From: Aquilaria yunnanensis
Lineage: Eukaryota; Streptophyta; Magnoliopsida; Malvales; Thymelaeaceae
Direction of reading: 5' to 3'
Assembly: GCA_039654915.1 (NCBI GenBank)
Contig: CM077600.1
Location: forward strand, 74,471,992-74,535,991
DNA: 64,000 nt
The notes under the pieces are model-generated. The model made no database searches. It saw only the letters and a program-made list of their open reading frames with translations, and was not told the origin of the DNA. This document shows positions 34,587 through 45,946 of the stretch, one piece after another. Position numbers and translations under genes: made by a program. The stretch's first letter is position 1; each line of letters opens with the position of its first letter.

Positions 34587-36892
34587 TGATAGCCAAATGG
34601 CTATCATGCTTGGACAGCCTCTAAGGATGACTGACAAAGTACCATCCTCGGAAGTACATCTGACCCACCTCTGGAAAGATGGGATCCTCACCACCCTCGG
34701 CTAATGACACCACCACCCTCGGATTGGCATGATATGCCATCCTCAGTCAAGTTGTCTGGCGACCACGGGGATCATCTCCCCACTCTCGGAAGAATATGGT
34801 GTCCTATGAAGGTCTTCCACACTACCGAGGAGCTTCCCTCCGTGGCCCTCGGAAAGCGAAGTTGGACCAAATGAGGCTCGCCTGTCGAAGGAGTCTTACT
34901 CCCCAAAGAGAGTCCATCACCAAAGGAGTTCTCAGCCAGATAAGACAAAAACGGTTAGGAGCCTCTGACACAGAGGACCTCACACATGTTAGTGTTGTGC
35001 CCAAAAAAAGCCAATCATGAGATGATTGTATTTTTGCACATTGAGTCATGATATTTTATTGAGGCATTAATCCAGCAATTATGTTTGTTGTTTTGTTTCT
35101 GCGTAACGTAATAAACATAATTGTAACCCTAGAATAATGATATTCTTAAACGTCCCTAGTCTAGTATTATTTTGGAGCGGGTTGCAATAATACATAATGA
35201 CTAGCATATGTGGAGACTAATATGAGATATGTAGTCTACATATGGGTACAAGTTGGAGAACTTGTGTACTGGACCGACCCACCATGAGAACACTTCATGG
35301 ATCGTTATATGAGTGTCATAAGTGATTCTCATAGTGATCATGGTATATGTAGTCCTTCGACCTAAGATCATCAAGGTTCCCTACATGTGAGTCACATACT
35401 TTGATACTTTCCTTTGTTGCTCGTAACTGAGTGAACTTGAAGGAGGTCATTGGGTATGTCACATATCATGCGGAGGGATTTGTATGATCAAGATGAGATT
35501 TGTCCCTCCTATGTAACGGGAGTGATATCTTTGGGCCCCTTGATAGAGTGAGACTTAGAAAATGCATGGCCATGCTCCGATGAGTTGATATATGATATCA
35601 ATGTCATCAGTTTAAGTTAGTCTACTCGGTAATCAAGAAACCAAAGATTGGGCTATACGAGAGTGACACATTCCATGTCTTGTGCTTAGTCTTGATATCT
35701 TGGACAAAGGGACAATGGCATATATCGGTGATGATCATAAAGGTTTAGTCGATTCACCGACAATCTTGTCACTTGGGTAGCAATGATGTGTTGCTAGACA
35801 CCGCTCATTGCTTATGATCATAAATGTGATTTATGATCATTGCCAACATGGCAAGAGCCTATTAGGTCGCACACATAGAGCTATTTGGATCATTAGAGTG
35901 CATGGGCTAATTATTTGGGTTATGGTTTCACTTTAATTTTGTATTAATAATGGGCCAAGGAGTTGAGCCATTATTAAGCCCGAAATTAAATCCTAATTGG
36001 ATTAGGGCTTTGAAACCCATTAGGCCTGGAAGTTGAGTCTCACAATAAATACAACTTTTAAGTGAGAAATTCGCAGGTCTCCTTGCCCTAGCCTCCCAAA
36101 AGGACAGCCGCACTCTTCTCTTGCAATTCCTTGGAGGACGCAAGCTAGCACTGCGAGCGCAAGAGAAACGCATCTGCCGGGACGTGGTGGAAGCGTGGTG
36201 ATCCCGAGAGGCTCGTGTGGATACCATAGAGAGCCTGAACACGTCAACTGTTCAGGTTTTGTGATTCGACTCTACAGTTGAGTGAGAGATCTCAACCGAA
36301 AATTAGGTATGAAATTTTCGAACACCCGGTTTACCCCGTTTCACTTGGATCCTGGAGGGTTTCGGTTAAATTTCACTGCGCTGTTTGGCTCCCAAAACCC
36401 AACAGCACACGCCTTTGACACATAGCCCTCCCACACGGCCCTGACCTTCGGTCAGAATGGCTACAGCCAGCTGGGGGCGCCTGTCCCCGAATGTACGGAT
36501 CAAATCTGGCCAACCACGTGTCGTGATCTGGGACAAGCTGTAGCAAGAGGCCTCCTCCTAGGGACCTCCTATAAATACCTGTGGAGAACCTTGGTAAGGA
36601 GACAGGAACAAGACAACAAGTAAGAGAGAGGGAACTCTAGCCATCATCTGCTCTTCACTCCTTCTTACTTTTATCCTCAAAAGACTGACTTGAGCGTCGG
36701 AGGCTCCTCCCTCCGAATCACACTCCGGGCAGTCTCTAACCTCTGTTTTACTGAGTCTTGCAGCCACATCCTTGCCGGAAGCCCCTCTCCAAAGCACCTT
36801 CTTCACTGGAGGGCTCTTTACAAACACCTTCATACCGAAAGTCCTGTTTACAGCTACACCATGTCACATAACAAAGATGCCGCCAGGCATCA
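34587..36892 (+). repeat. 3' LTR of element A, interrupted by a solo LTR
   Basis: Starts with the TGATAGCC hairpin and ends GGCATCA like the 5' LTR. A foreign 1418-bp segment plus 5-bp duplication sits at 34987-36409; without it the LTR is 883 bp, equal to the 5' copy. Divergence from the 5' LTR is a few percent by eye. The 3' copy keeps a CACGTG (in CCAACCACGTGTCGTG) that has become CACATG in the 5' copy. Confidence 0.92.
34987..36404. mobile_element. Solo LTR, probably copia type, nested in the 3' LTR of element A
   Basis: 1418 bp starting TGTTAGTGTTG and ending AACCCAACA, absent from the 5' LTR of element A. Flanks are ACACA (34982-34986) and GCACA (36405-36409), a 5-bp duplication with one transition. 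The TGTTRG...CCAACA ends fit copia LTRs. With no internal region or second LTR it is best explained by recombination between two LTRs. The superfamily is inferred from the ends only. Confidence 0.78.
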
Positions 36893-36897
36893 GTAGT
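36893..36897. repeat. Target site duplication GTAGT (right, element A)
   Basis: Matches 24613-24617. Confidence 0.93.
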
Positions 36898-37679
36898 CAG
36901 GAAGCATTCATAAAAGAACCTATGCATCATGAGTAATTAAAACATTCATCATTCAAGATGGGAAAATATATTCACAAAACAAACTGAAAACACATAGTCA
37001 TAGAGCATGAGATGAATAAGTTTGCACAATAACCTAATTAACAATCTTTGCAAGTAAAAGCAAAGCCACATGTAAAACTGGATTGAGTTGGACCAAGTGC
37101 TAAGCCTATACCTAAGTATATTTATTAATTCAAAATTTTCATTTTAGATGCTTATTACTGAAATAGAATCCTAGCTTAATCTACTTTCCCATAAACACAT
37201 AATGAGAATGAAACATAAAGGACATTGATTCATTGCTCGACCCCTTTTCTATCTGAATTTCCCCACTTGGTATATTTCATTTCATTCAAACTAGGGAAAT
37301 GTAAAGAAAAGTATGATAAAGGAATTTTAAACTCTGTTATTTGAATTCCTTTGAAAACCTATGGACTTTATATTTTGAGACTAATATTTCTAATCTGCTA
37401 CCTATAATACCAGAATGCATAAGCGAACAACCAGCTCTTCCTGGACAAAATCTTTATTGCTTCTATGGGCATCTTAAATGCCTGTCTTCATGGTGGATAA
37501 AATTTTTTGCGCTGAACAAAGAATAGTTTTAAAAGGCTGTCAAGTTACAGGAAGTTTCATTGTATGTTTCTGCTTATTCAACTACACAAATATATTGAGA
37601 GGAAATGGCCTCGGCAGTGAGAGTTTTTCCCTTTTAACCAGCAAGTGCAAAAGTACAGTGTCAAGTACAGATAGCAAAC
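36898..37679 (-). other. PIP5K pseudogene intron, right side of the element A insertion
   Basis: No exon was found on either strand. The kinase exon that should lie between 37680 and 24119 (family sequence VLLRMLP to the FGLHRI segment) could not be seen here or in 24120-24612, so it was probably deleted. Confidence 0.6.
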
Positions 37680-38843
37680 CTGTACTTCAGCTTTTCAAAG
37701 TGTCTTAATCATGAAGCGGTCATCCAGAGATAAGAAGAAAACATTGCCACTTTTACCAGGGGAAGAAAGTTCCCTAAGAGAATCATTTCCACAAATGCAC
37801 ATCATGTAGTCAACAGCATCAATCTTGAACATCTCTCTTAAGTTCTTGCAATGGAATTTGTTGAGGCAAGATGAAAGGTTTAAGGCCACACCATACAACA
37901 TATAAGTACAGAAATAAATGCATAAAAAGAAAAGCTTTGCTCCTATTATAAGAATATATATTAAAAATGCACAAAGGTAAAAAATGATAATACATTAGCA
38001 GGGACAGGAAGTTGTAGCTACACAAGTTCTCAGGTCATGGTTTCTTGGGGTTTGCATGTTAGCCCTAGGACATTCTAATAATGGACATCTTGACATAGAT
38101 CACTAACATATACACAGTAGAAGGTTGGCAAAGCACTTTTTTCCTTGTGTCCATGTTCATGCAAAGGTTAATTTCTAATGTACAGAAATACAATATTTGG
38201 ACTAAAATCATGGGAAAAAAATGAAGAAATATATTTTTTTTATTCAAGCACAAGACAAAGCAGCATAACCTAATGAGGTGTTTCAATTTTTTTGTTAAGG
38301 TTCCTTAATAAAAAGGAAGTAGAAAAAAACTGACAGGAGATTGCCATCCATATACTGGTACAAAATAATGAAAAAAAGCGAGCATTAACTTAAAAGAAAA
38401 CAATAGTACTTCAAATGATTCAATTGATCTGCTTGTTGTGTTCCATCCATCATAGGTCCAACAAAAATGTGCATATACAAGAGAGAAAAAGCAACTAGAA
38501 TGAACACTGCTATCTGTTTACAAACATACAAGCCTTCAAATAGATATGAAGGAGAACATCCAAACAAGAGCAATTACATCCCCATAACTTCCTACTTTAG
38601 CCACTACTTTAATGAAAAACCTAAGTGTAATGTACACAAAAAAAAAATACAGTAATGAATGGAAGTAGTACAGACCTGAATACCATTGGGCAATAATCTT
38701 TCCACTTAAAACCATCTAACTGATGAGGTGGTGTCAGTTATGATCCTTCTTTTGGGAAATGCATCCAAAAACTTGCCCGGGGACCAAAATCAGAGGTCCT
38801 AACTTCACGCCTCTGGATTGGTGTAATTTTTCCTACTATATAT
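37680..38843 (-). pseudogene. PIP5K pseudogene: kinase N-lobe exons
   Basis: Exon 38676-38843 reads VGKITPIQRREVRTSDFGPR and ends with YCPMVFR; a TAA (38738-38740) replaces a Gln codon. Exon 37680-37845 reads [20 protein letters not shown] and [11 protein letters not shown], then a TGA (37695-37697) replaces an Arg codon. The expected acceptor AG before 37845 has become AA. The exons otherwise join in frame, so the original gene had normal introns and this is not a processed copy. Confidence 0.92.
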
Positions 38844-39166
38844 CTTATATAAGTCATGATACATTCATCAATAGTTTTTTCTAGCAATGTTGTGTAGACT
38901 AAACCAAGATAAAACCAAGAAGCATTTATAATATGAAATATGTTTACATACGATCCTTGTTTTTTCATCATTTATCAGTTTTGGGAAATAATTGGTCAAG
39001 TCCAGGGAGAATGACCAAAGTTCAATAAATTAAGAGAAAGGATAGGTTTAAGGGTAGAAGGAGTATCACTTAGATAAAGCTTATTTTAGAAAAGACACAT
39101 TAAGTCAAACAAAAGGCTCCTAAAAACAGAAAGCATGTAATGGAAAATGATAGAAGGGAATATTAC

Positions 39167-40362
39167 CTTATACCAAGCCATAAACTCAACATTAAATCAT
39201 AGCCCCTATGACCTTGAATGATAGCTTCACCAGGCCTCTTAATCTCTTTGGCTAATATCTTTTGTTGATGTTTTGCTCTTCTAGATAATGATGAAAATTC
39301 ATTATTTAACACAAGCTTACTAATTAAAATGCCTTGCACATATTCACGTTCTAATATCGGTGCACTGTCTTTCAGGCCTCCATCTAAAGCTGAATCAGGG
39401 AATTCCAGTAATGGATCATGTCCAATCACCTTTTCAATTGAAACTTCAAGACTCCAATGCCTTTCTAGGGAAACATTTCTTGTACGGGGTTGTTCAAAAT
39501 TCAATTGGTTAGCTTATGAGAATTTATCTGAACTATGCCAGCGTAGATGGCTACTGCTTCCTTCAGCATTTTCCATGTCCACTAAAGGGGCATGGTGAAT
39601 ATGTGCATAGTTCTATTTCCTCAGATCTGGCAACAACCCCCTTTTTCTAAAACCATTGATGTAGGCTCTCTGTAAAGCAGGAAGCCGGCTGTTGTTGGGA
39701 TAAAATGATCTTTTTCCATCTTTCGAGCCCTGTGTCCAAGTCCTAACATAGCAACCACCATCACTCCAAGTATAGACTCGAACTGCATGCATCACCCCGG
39801 TTAACCAACTTCCTTCAAACGAATCCCCATTTACTCAAGTGAGAGTCTCTTTACCTGACATTTTTCCACCTTTCATATTTCTGACATGTACATTTCCATT
39901 GGCCCAAGTATATTTTCTAGGACCTTCTGGAGTTCTTTAGATCCAAAAGCTTTCCAACACATCTCCATTAGGATAAACTTGATAACCTAGGCCATGTTTC
40001 AAATTCAATTTCCACCTTCCTTTATAGGTTAAGTTGTCAGATCCAATGAAAGTGCATATGCCATGAATATAACCACCAGAAAATTCACCCTCATAAAACG
40101 TTCCAGATGGCCATTGAATTTCCCATTTCTGTGCTTCATCCCATGTCTCCACTCTCCCTCATATATGCAACCATTAGGCCAGACATATTTCCCTGAGCCT
40201 TTAGGTACATTACTAAGTAACAACCCAGAATAAGACTTCCCGTTTGGGAGTACGAGTTCTCCAATCTGAATCCAGAGGCTTCAGACGAGTTAGCAGCTTT
40301 TCCATATGCTAGCAAGGAACCATAATCTTTCTCAGAGATAGCATCACTAGATCTTGTTCTAT
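39167..40362 (-). pseudogene. PIP5K pseudogene: MORN-repeat exon and kinase N-terminal linker
   Basis: The exon follows an intact TTTTTTGCAG acceptor at 40363. MORN units with the YxGxW/F pattern are visible (GKYVWPNGCIYEGEWRHGM, PSGTFYEGEFSGGYIHG, LTYKGRWKLNLKHGLGY, YTWSDGGCYVRTWTQGSKDG). The exon continues through the linker to KRPGEAIIQGHRGYDLMLSL and ends ATAAG before GTAATA. It holds two frameshifts and four stops. Start codon and any upstream exon were not found with confidence. Confidence 0.92.
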
Positions 40363-42479
40363 CTGCAAAAAAGGCACTCCCACATTATCAATGATGGCCA
40401 CAGGGCCAGACATGCACAATGCCAAAAAGGTTACAGTTTTCTCTACAAGACAAAAACTAAGCCCAAATTCCTAATGGCACAAGATTAAGCAAAAGATTCT
40501 TTAGGCAAGATCATGGAAATAACAATGAACCTCCCCTTTCCTCAATCTACAAGAAGAGGACACAGACCATTTATTCACAGGAGAGTTAATAACTTCAGGA
40601 GCATGTATAAATATTAAATAAATAGAAAATAAAAAAAATCACTTGATTGCAAATGTTCCGGCATATAGCAACCTGCTGCACACCCCGCAAGTTATGGTGG
40701 AGTTTTGTTCAAACTAACACTGTTCTACTAAGCAAACTAAATGGGCATAAGTTGATACTGAAAAAACAAGCAATTGAAACTCTTTTACTAATAAACCAAA
40801 AAAAAAAGGGCACATGGACATAAATCAAACCCAGGTGAAAAGTCTCATTTCAATAAAACAGCACACAACACATGAAGAGCTTGTTCCATGCATAAAAATT
40901 GTTAAAGTCAACAAGTTGGTCAGCTAGAAAACCCAGGTTGTCTTCACCGCTCCTCAAAGGAGTGTTCAAAATGGCCCATTAATTTTTAAAGGGCGAAAGC
41001 CCCTAAAAATTATAGAATATGCTAACATTGGCTTATTCTGCTGTGCCAACAAAAAGGCTTGAAGCTTCTTTCACCTGCAAAAGCTTTATCAAACAAGTTG
41101 CTTATAGAAAAATACTATGCTTCTTTGAGTGCAAATGAAAGATTTCGTCTTTCCCATCATTTTCTTATGGTTTCCACAAAGAAAATATTTTCAAATCTCC
41201 CCACTTGTACCCAAATTATATTTAATTCCTACACAAGTCCTGCTTCCAGTTCTACATAATGTCTACACCAAATCCAGGTTCTAATTTCCCATATTACCCA
41301 ATTTGCAATATTATTCCAAGGAGACCTTAGAACTTCAAGATTATGGGTCCAAAATCAAAAGATGAGTTTGAATAAATTTTCACTAGCAGCCTACAAATTC
41401 AAGACATTTCATCTGTTTTTCCTCAATTCTGAATTTTTAGGTGGTTCCTTCTACCATCAAAATATAACGTCCCAAACGAAAAACAAATGACTACTTACAT
41501 ATATGGATGAGTTCTTAGAAAGATAGAAACCCATGGAACAAAGCAGCAGAAATGCAATTGAAGCAATTCACTTTGGTGGTTGTCTGAAGGCGGAAAGCTG
41601 AGGATCTCTATTAGAGGGGGAAAAGAGAAAAAAGAAAAAAATCTTGTTCTAAAGGTTTCAATCTTTTTTCTCTAGTTTTAGCTTTCTTCGGAGAAATCTT
41701 TTTTGACAGCAACGCACTTTGGATCGAATGAAAAGGTTGAACGAATGACAAACCAAAAAATCAAAGCAAAGGAAAACAAAATGACGATTGGTTAGTAATA
41801 AATACAACAACAGTCTTGTTTCATAAACCAGAAAAGTTAAAAGCTACTCTTAAATATTTATTTCAAAACTTTGACACTAACCATTAATGCTAATACCAAA
41901 ATGCTAGACAAAGCTTATATTTGTTTCCATGCACTTGTTAGGCTTAATCAAATTAAAAGTTTAAGATCACAATCTTTCATGACGGACTTGGATGAGCTTA
42001 GTTGAATAAAGCAATGTCAGATGTTATTTCCTTAAGCTTTGATCTACATTTTGTTTTCTTCTCCCTTTTAGCTATTACCTTTTATTCTTAAATTTTTCTT
42101 AAACATTTTTTATTAATCTAACATTGAAATAAAATCCATTGACTCAGGTGAAAAATGCTATATAAGTGTTGATGTGATACACAAAAATGACCTAAAGAGT
42201 GAAAAAATTATTAATTTAAAAGAATGTAAAAAAAAAAAAACTATCCCCTAAAACTGACCACTTGAACTTGCTTATATATGCAAAGTTTGCATAGTCTGGG
42301 GAAATGTATGAGTTTAACTAATGTTATTCAACCCTATCTACAATCATCCCTAATTCGCATACTCATATTTAAAATATTATTTTTATCCCAAAATAAAGCT
42401 ATAATTTAATTTAATTAAATATCATGCCTTAATTTATTTTATAATATTTTTTGTTACTAAAAATTTATAAATGACCAAC
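40363..42479. other. Upstream region of the PIP5K pseudogene
   Basis: Apart from the possible leader exon at 41499-41700, no gene or mobile element is recognisable. The sequence is AT-rich with short A-runs (for example 42229-42240). Confidence 0.45.
41499..41700 (-). other. Possible 5' untranslated exon of the PIP5K pseudogene
   Basis: On the minus strand a CT-rich leader-like stretch (CTTTTTTCTCTTTTCCCCCT near 41620) runs to a GTAAGT donor at 41498-41493. This looks like a non-coding first exon followed by an intron up to 40363. No start codon-bearing exon was found between. Confidence 0.3.
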
Positions 42480-43880
42480 TGTAGGGCATACAGAGTGCAC
42501 ATTGCTACTCTATCACTTTCACATTATTTACAAAAATATTACTGCATCTTGAATAACATATTTGTCTGGATGAAGCATCATTTTACAAAACTGCATGTTT
42601 GTCTGAAGGGAATAACACTTCATAGAACAACATATTTGTGTAAAAGGAATAATATTTCTTATTGAATCAAATAATATTATTTACAAATAGTCTTTCTTCT
42701 GAAATTAATAATTTTTTACAAAACGTCACATTTGTAAGAATAGAATAGTACTTCTTACTAAATGGAACAACATCATTTACGAATAGCACATCTTACAAAA
42801 AAAAAACAGTATATTACAAAACAACACATTTATCTTAATGGAATAATATTTCTTATTAAATAGAACAACATTATTTACGAATTGAATTGAACAACATTAT
42901 TTGCAAATAATATTTTTTTCTGAAATTAATAATATTTTACAAAACATCACATTTGTAAGAATGAAACAATACTTTTTACTGAAAAAAATAATACGTATGA
43001 CTAAAAGGAACATTATTGAACGGAATAGTACTTATTACGAATAACACATCTTATGAAATGAATACCATATTACAAAATGACACACTTGTATAAACAAAAC
43101 AACACTTATTATGAATAAAACATCTGACGAAATAAATAGCATATTAAAGAATAACATATTTGTATGATTGAAAGAACAATTATTATTGAACGAAACATCA
43201 CTTATTACTAAAAGGAACAACACTTATTACGAGCAATACATCTTACAAAATGAACAACATATTACAGACTAGCACATTTGTATAAATGGAATAATAGTTA
43301 TTATTAACAGAACAATACTTATTACTGAATGGAATAGCACTTATTACGAACTACACATCTTATAAAATGGACAGCATATTATAAAACATCACATTTGTAT
43401 GAATAGAACATCACTTATCACTGAATGAAACAATACTATGAAATAAAACTATATTTGGTTCTAAATAAAAGCTTTCACTTTCAGTACTATTATTAACATA
43501 CTCCTTTAGCCAACTCCTACCAGTGGCATCCACCACTAGGGTTGCCTCCGTTGTAGTATCATTTCCTTCAATCTCCTCTTTATCGCACATATATGGTAAG
43601 TCCTATTCATGCTCACCTCGGACATATCATCAGCCACGTAATCGAATGAGCAAATGTCCTCTGCTGCTCCATTCTTACAATTTGGTGTTTCACAAAATGT
43701 TATTAATTTGGAAAGAAATATTGTTCGTAAATAATATTCTTTGAATCAATATAAGAAATATTATTCTCTTCAGACAAATGTATTATTCTATAAAATATTG
43801 TTCCTTTTAGATAATTGTGTTGTTTAAGGCACCGTAACAGTTTCATAAATATTACAGAAGTATGGATGTGCCTGATCCGG
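42480..43880. repeat. Degenerate tandem repeat with a foldback arm
   Basis: About 42520-43440 is built from short related units of roughly 20-30 bp: CACATTTGTATGAATGGAA, CACTTATTACTGAATGGAA, CACTTATTACGAAT, CACATCTTACAAAATGAA and CATATTACAAAA, recurring in similar order with many changes. A segment near the left (42648-42684, GAATAATATTTCTTATTGA...) recurs inverted at 43727-43766, so the block may be a foldback-type element with subterminal repeats. No target duplication or coding region was found. Confidence 0.6.
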
Positions 43881-44405
43881 GAGTATTTTACCCTCAGCCC
43901 AAATAAAGACACTTGCTTTCAATGGAAAACAAAAGTTTAGAAGCTAAAACTCCTACTTTGAATTACAAACTATTGTTTCAACCACTAATTACATTTTCTT
44001 TCATTGAAAATCACTACTTTAGAAACTAAAAATCTTGCTTTCATCTAAAAAAAATAACATATACTTAAAAAATATATAAAAATAATGCTAACATAGCAAT
44101 ATAGGTCACAGAATGGTTGGTAGGTTATACAAGTGTACTTGCAATGTTTGTATTACCCGAATTCGCTACTCTTAGGGATGGTTTAGGTTTAGTTGAAATT
44201 GCTCCAAATCCTCCTCATTAACATCTCAAAAAATTCAAATTTTTTGTTAACTGTAAAAAAATTACACATAATTTAAATGTAACTAGGAAACACCTATTGG
44301 ATGGTTTAAATTGGAATTTCAAAGTTGATATTAATTTCTTCCCACATTCTTTGGACACTGTGTTTGGAATTAAAGGAAATTAGAAAAGATGAAAAATTTA
44401 TGTAT

Positions 44406-44410
44406 AGTTT
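44406..44410. repeat. Target site duplication AGTTT (left, element D)
   Basis: Repeated at 61095-61099, right of the split 5' LTR. Confidence 0.9.
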
Positions 44411-45932
44411 TGGTCGGTCGTCAAAACCACAAAAAATAATTCTAGTATCCCTAACAACTCAGAATAAATAAATTTGTAGTCTTGCAGTGAAAACCAGGTC
44501 GAATCCCAACGGAAATTTTTTTACTGAAAGCTTCCTGTCAGAAAATTGAAATTAAAGATTTGGGGTTTTATTCAATTAAAAGCTGAAATAAATTAACTGT
44601 AGAATCAAAACGAAATTAACCAAAACTAAAAATGCTCAGTTCATGGTTGATTATCTATTCCAATCATACAGTTGGTCATCGAAAGAAAATATTTCTTCAA
44701 ACCAAGCAAATAAACAGGATTCTCTTTAAAGCTAAAAAGAACCCAAAGAATTCAACAGTAAAATTAACCAGAAAAAGCTTTAGATTAATTTCTTAATTTT
44801 GAGTAACAAGATATTCAAAAGCAATTTCTAATAAACCCAAAATTAGCATTAAGAACAATGAACAAAAGTTTATTCTAGGCAATAATCCAAAAGCTTGAAA
44901 AATTTAGCCTGTCTTACTTCTTCGTATGAACTAACCAGAAATAAAAGTAATCTCCAATCAATTCATTTGCTTCTAATTGAATTCTTTACCCAAGCGGTTG
45001 AAAGAAAATCAAGCAAATTTGCAATCGCATAACCAATCCAACAAGCGAGAACAGGAAAATTAATTGCAATAAATCTGAACAACAAAGAAGTAAATACTTA
45101 AAATTGAAGAAACTTTAAGCAAGAAAAATCAATCCTTACAACCGGTGTTGGCGATGGAAATCGTCCCTAGAATTGAACCAGAAAATTACTTAGCCATGAT
45201 CAGAAGATAAACAAAGAACAATTGAAAAAAAAAACTAAAAAGTGAAAAAGAGAGATACCCCCAAGGGTCTGGCGGTAGCAAGCTTTTAAACCAAAAGACC
45301 AAAAACCTATAGCTAAACTCATAAAAAATCTCTAAACTTTCTATATTATTACAAAAGTACCCCAAACAAATAAAAAGATTCAAAATAACTATAAAGTTTC
45401 AAAGTTGTTAGCCAAGCAATGCTCCAGAACAGCAACAGCAACTTTAAGCTGATATTCGACCTTGATGCAACCATTATTCTTAGCTTTGAAACGACACCTG
45501 AATCGCATAAAACGGATATCTACAGCCAAAGATATGCCCAAAATACCGCAACTACTTCCGAACCGGCGGTGACTCGTAAATGATGATTTTGAAGCTGAAT
45601 TTGACCATTTTAACGTAAAAACTGGGTTTCATGGTCTGCATATGAATTGTAGCTCTAGATGTTAGATTTCCAATGAATCAAGAATTACTCCATTCCGATC
45701 TCTGTAGCTCAAGATATGAGTTTTCTACCGGAATATTGCCAATCTATCAAAATCCTGAAAGAACACAAGTAAATTAAAACTTGTAAAATGGCAAATCAAA
45801 TCCACTTTCAATCAATTGAGTCCATATATGTTCTATGTTACAAAAAATACTTAAAATATATCTTTAAGGGTCAAAATATATTAAAATATACTAAATATGT
45901 GAGAAATAATAGTAATAAATATAAGCTTATCA
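44411..45932 (-). repeat. 3' LTR of element D
   Basis: On the plus strand it begins TGGTCGGTCGTC and ends GCTTATCA (TGATAAGC... on the element strand). It is uninterrupted, and its CTTCGTATGAACTAACC shows the empty site where element B entered the other LTR. Confidence 0.92.
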
Positions 45933-45946
45933 AATTCCCCCATACT
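45933..45946 (-). other. Polypurine tract of element D
   Basis: On the minus strand TAAGTATGGGGGAATT directly precedes the LTR start TGATAAGC. Confidence 0.7.

Larger units (their letters stand above)
24618..36892 (+). mobile_element. Element A: Tat/Retand-like Ty3/gypsy retrotransposon with antisense extra gene
   Basis: 12.3 kb on the plus strand, inserted in an intron of the PIP5K pseudogene. It has LTRs of 883 bp (24618-25500 and, after removing a nested solo LTR and its 5-bp duplication, 883 bp in 34587-36892), a GTAGT target duplication, a primer binding site, gag, protease, reverse transcriptase, two successive RNase H domains (the mark of the Tat lineage), integrase, then a gene in antisense, and a polypurine tract. 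Stops and indels occur throughout gag and pol, and the LTRs differ at several percent of sites by eye, so the copy is old and dead. Confidence 0.93.
21707..40362 (-). pseudogene. Phosphatidylinositol 4-phosphate 5-kinase pseudogene with MORN repeats, split by retrotransposons
   Basis: Plant PIP5Ks phosphorylate PI4P to PI(4,5)P2 at membranes; N-terminal MORN repeats are a plant feature. Recognisable exons, 5' to 3' on the minus strand: 39167-40362 (MORN and linker), 38676-38843, 37680-37845, 23932-24119, 23632-23789, 22172-22337, 21707-21980. Lesions: two frameshifts in the MORN part (near 40255 and 40120); stops at 39937-39939, 39835-39837, 39613-39615, 39514-39516, 38738-38740, 37695-37697, 23786-23788, 23738-23740 and 23714-23716. 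The acceptor of the 37845 exon reads AA instead of AG, and no AG precedes the 24119 exon. The exon normally joining the EVK and FRFV segments (VLLRM... in the family) was not found. The last two exons are still open. Introns contain a SINE, a MITE and the 12.3-kb element A. Most stops are explained by C-to-T changes in Gln, Arg or Trp codons. It cannot make an active kinase. Confidence 0.93.

Noticed and set aside
34587..36892. A 2.3-kb 3' LTR unrelated in length to the 883-bp 5' LTR
   Set aside because: The length difference is exactly a 1418-bp solo LTR plus a 5-bp target duplication.
43523..43744. Possible small gene in the 42480-43880 repeat
   Set aside because: No recognisable domain; it overlaps the foldback repeat and has no supporting exon structure.
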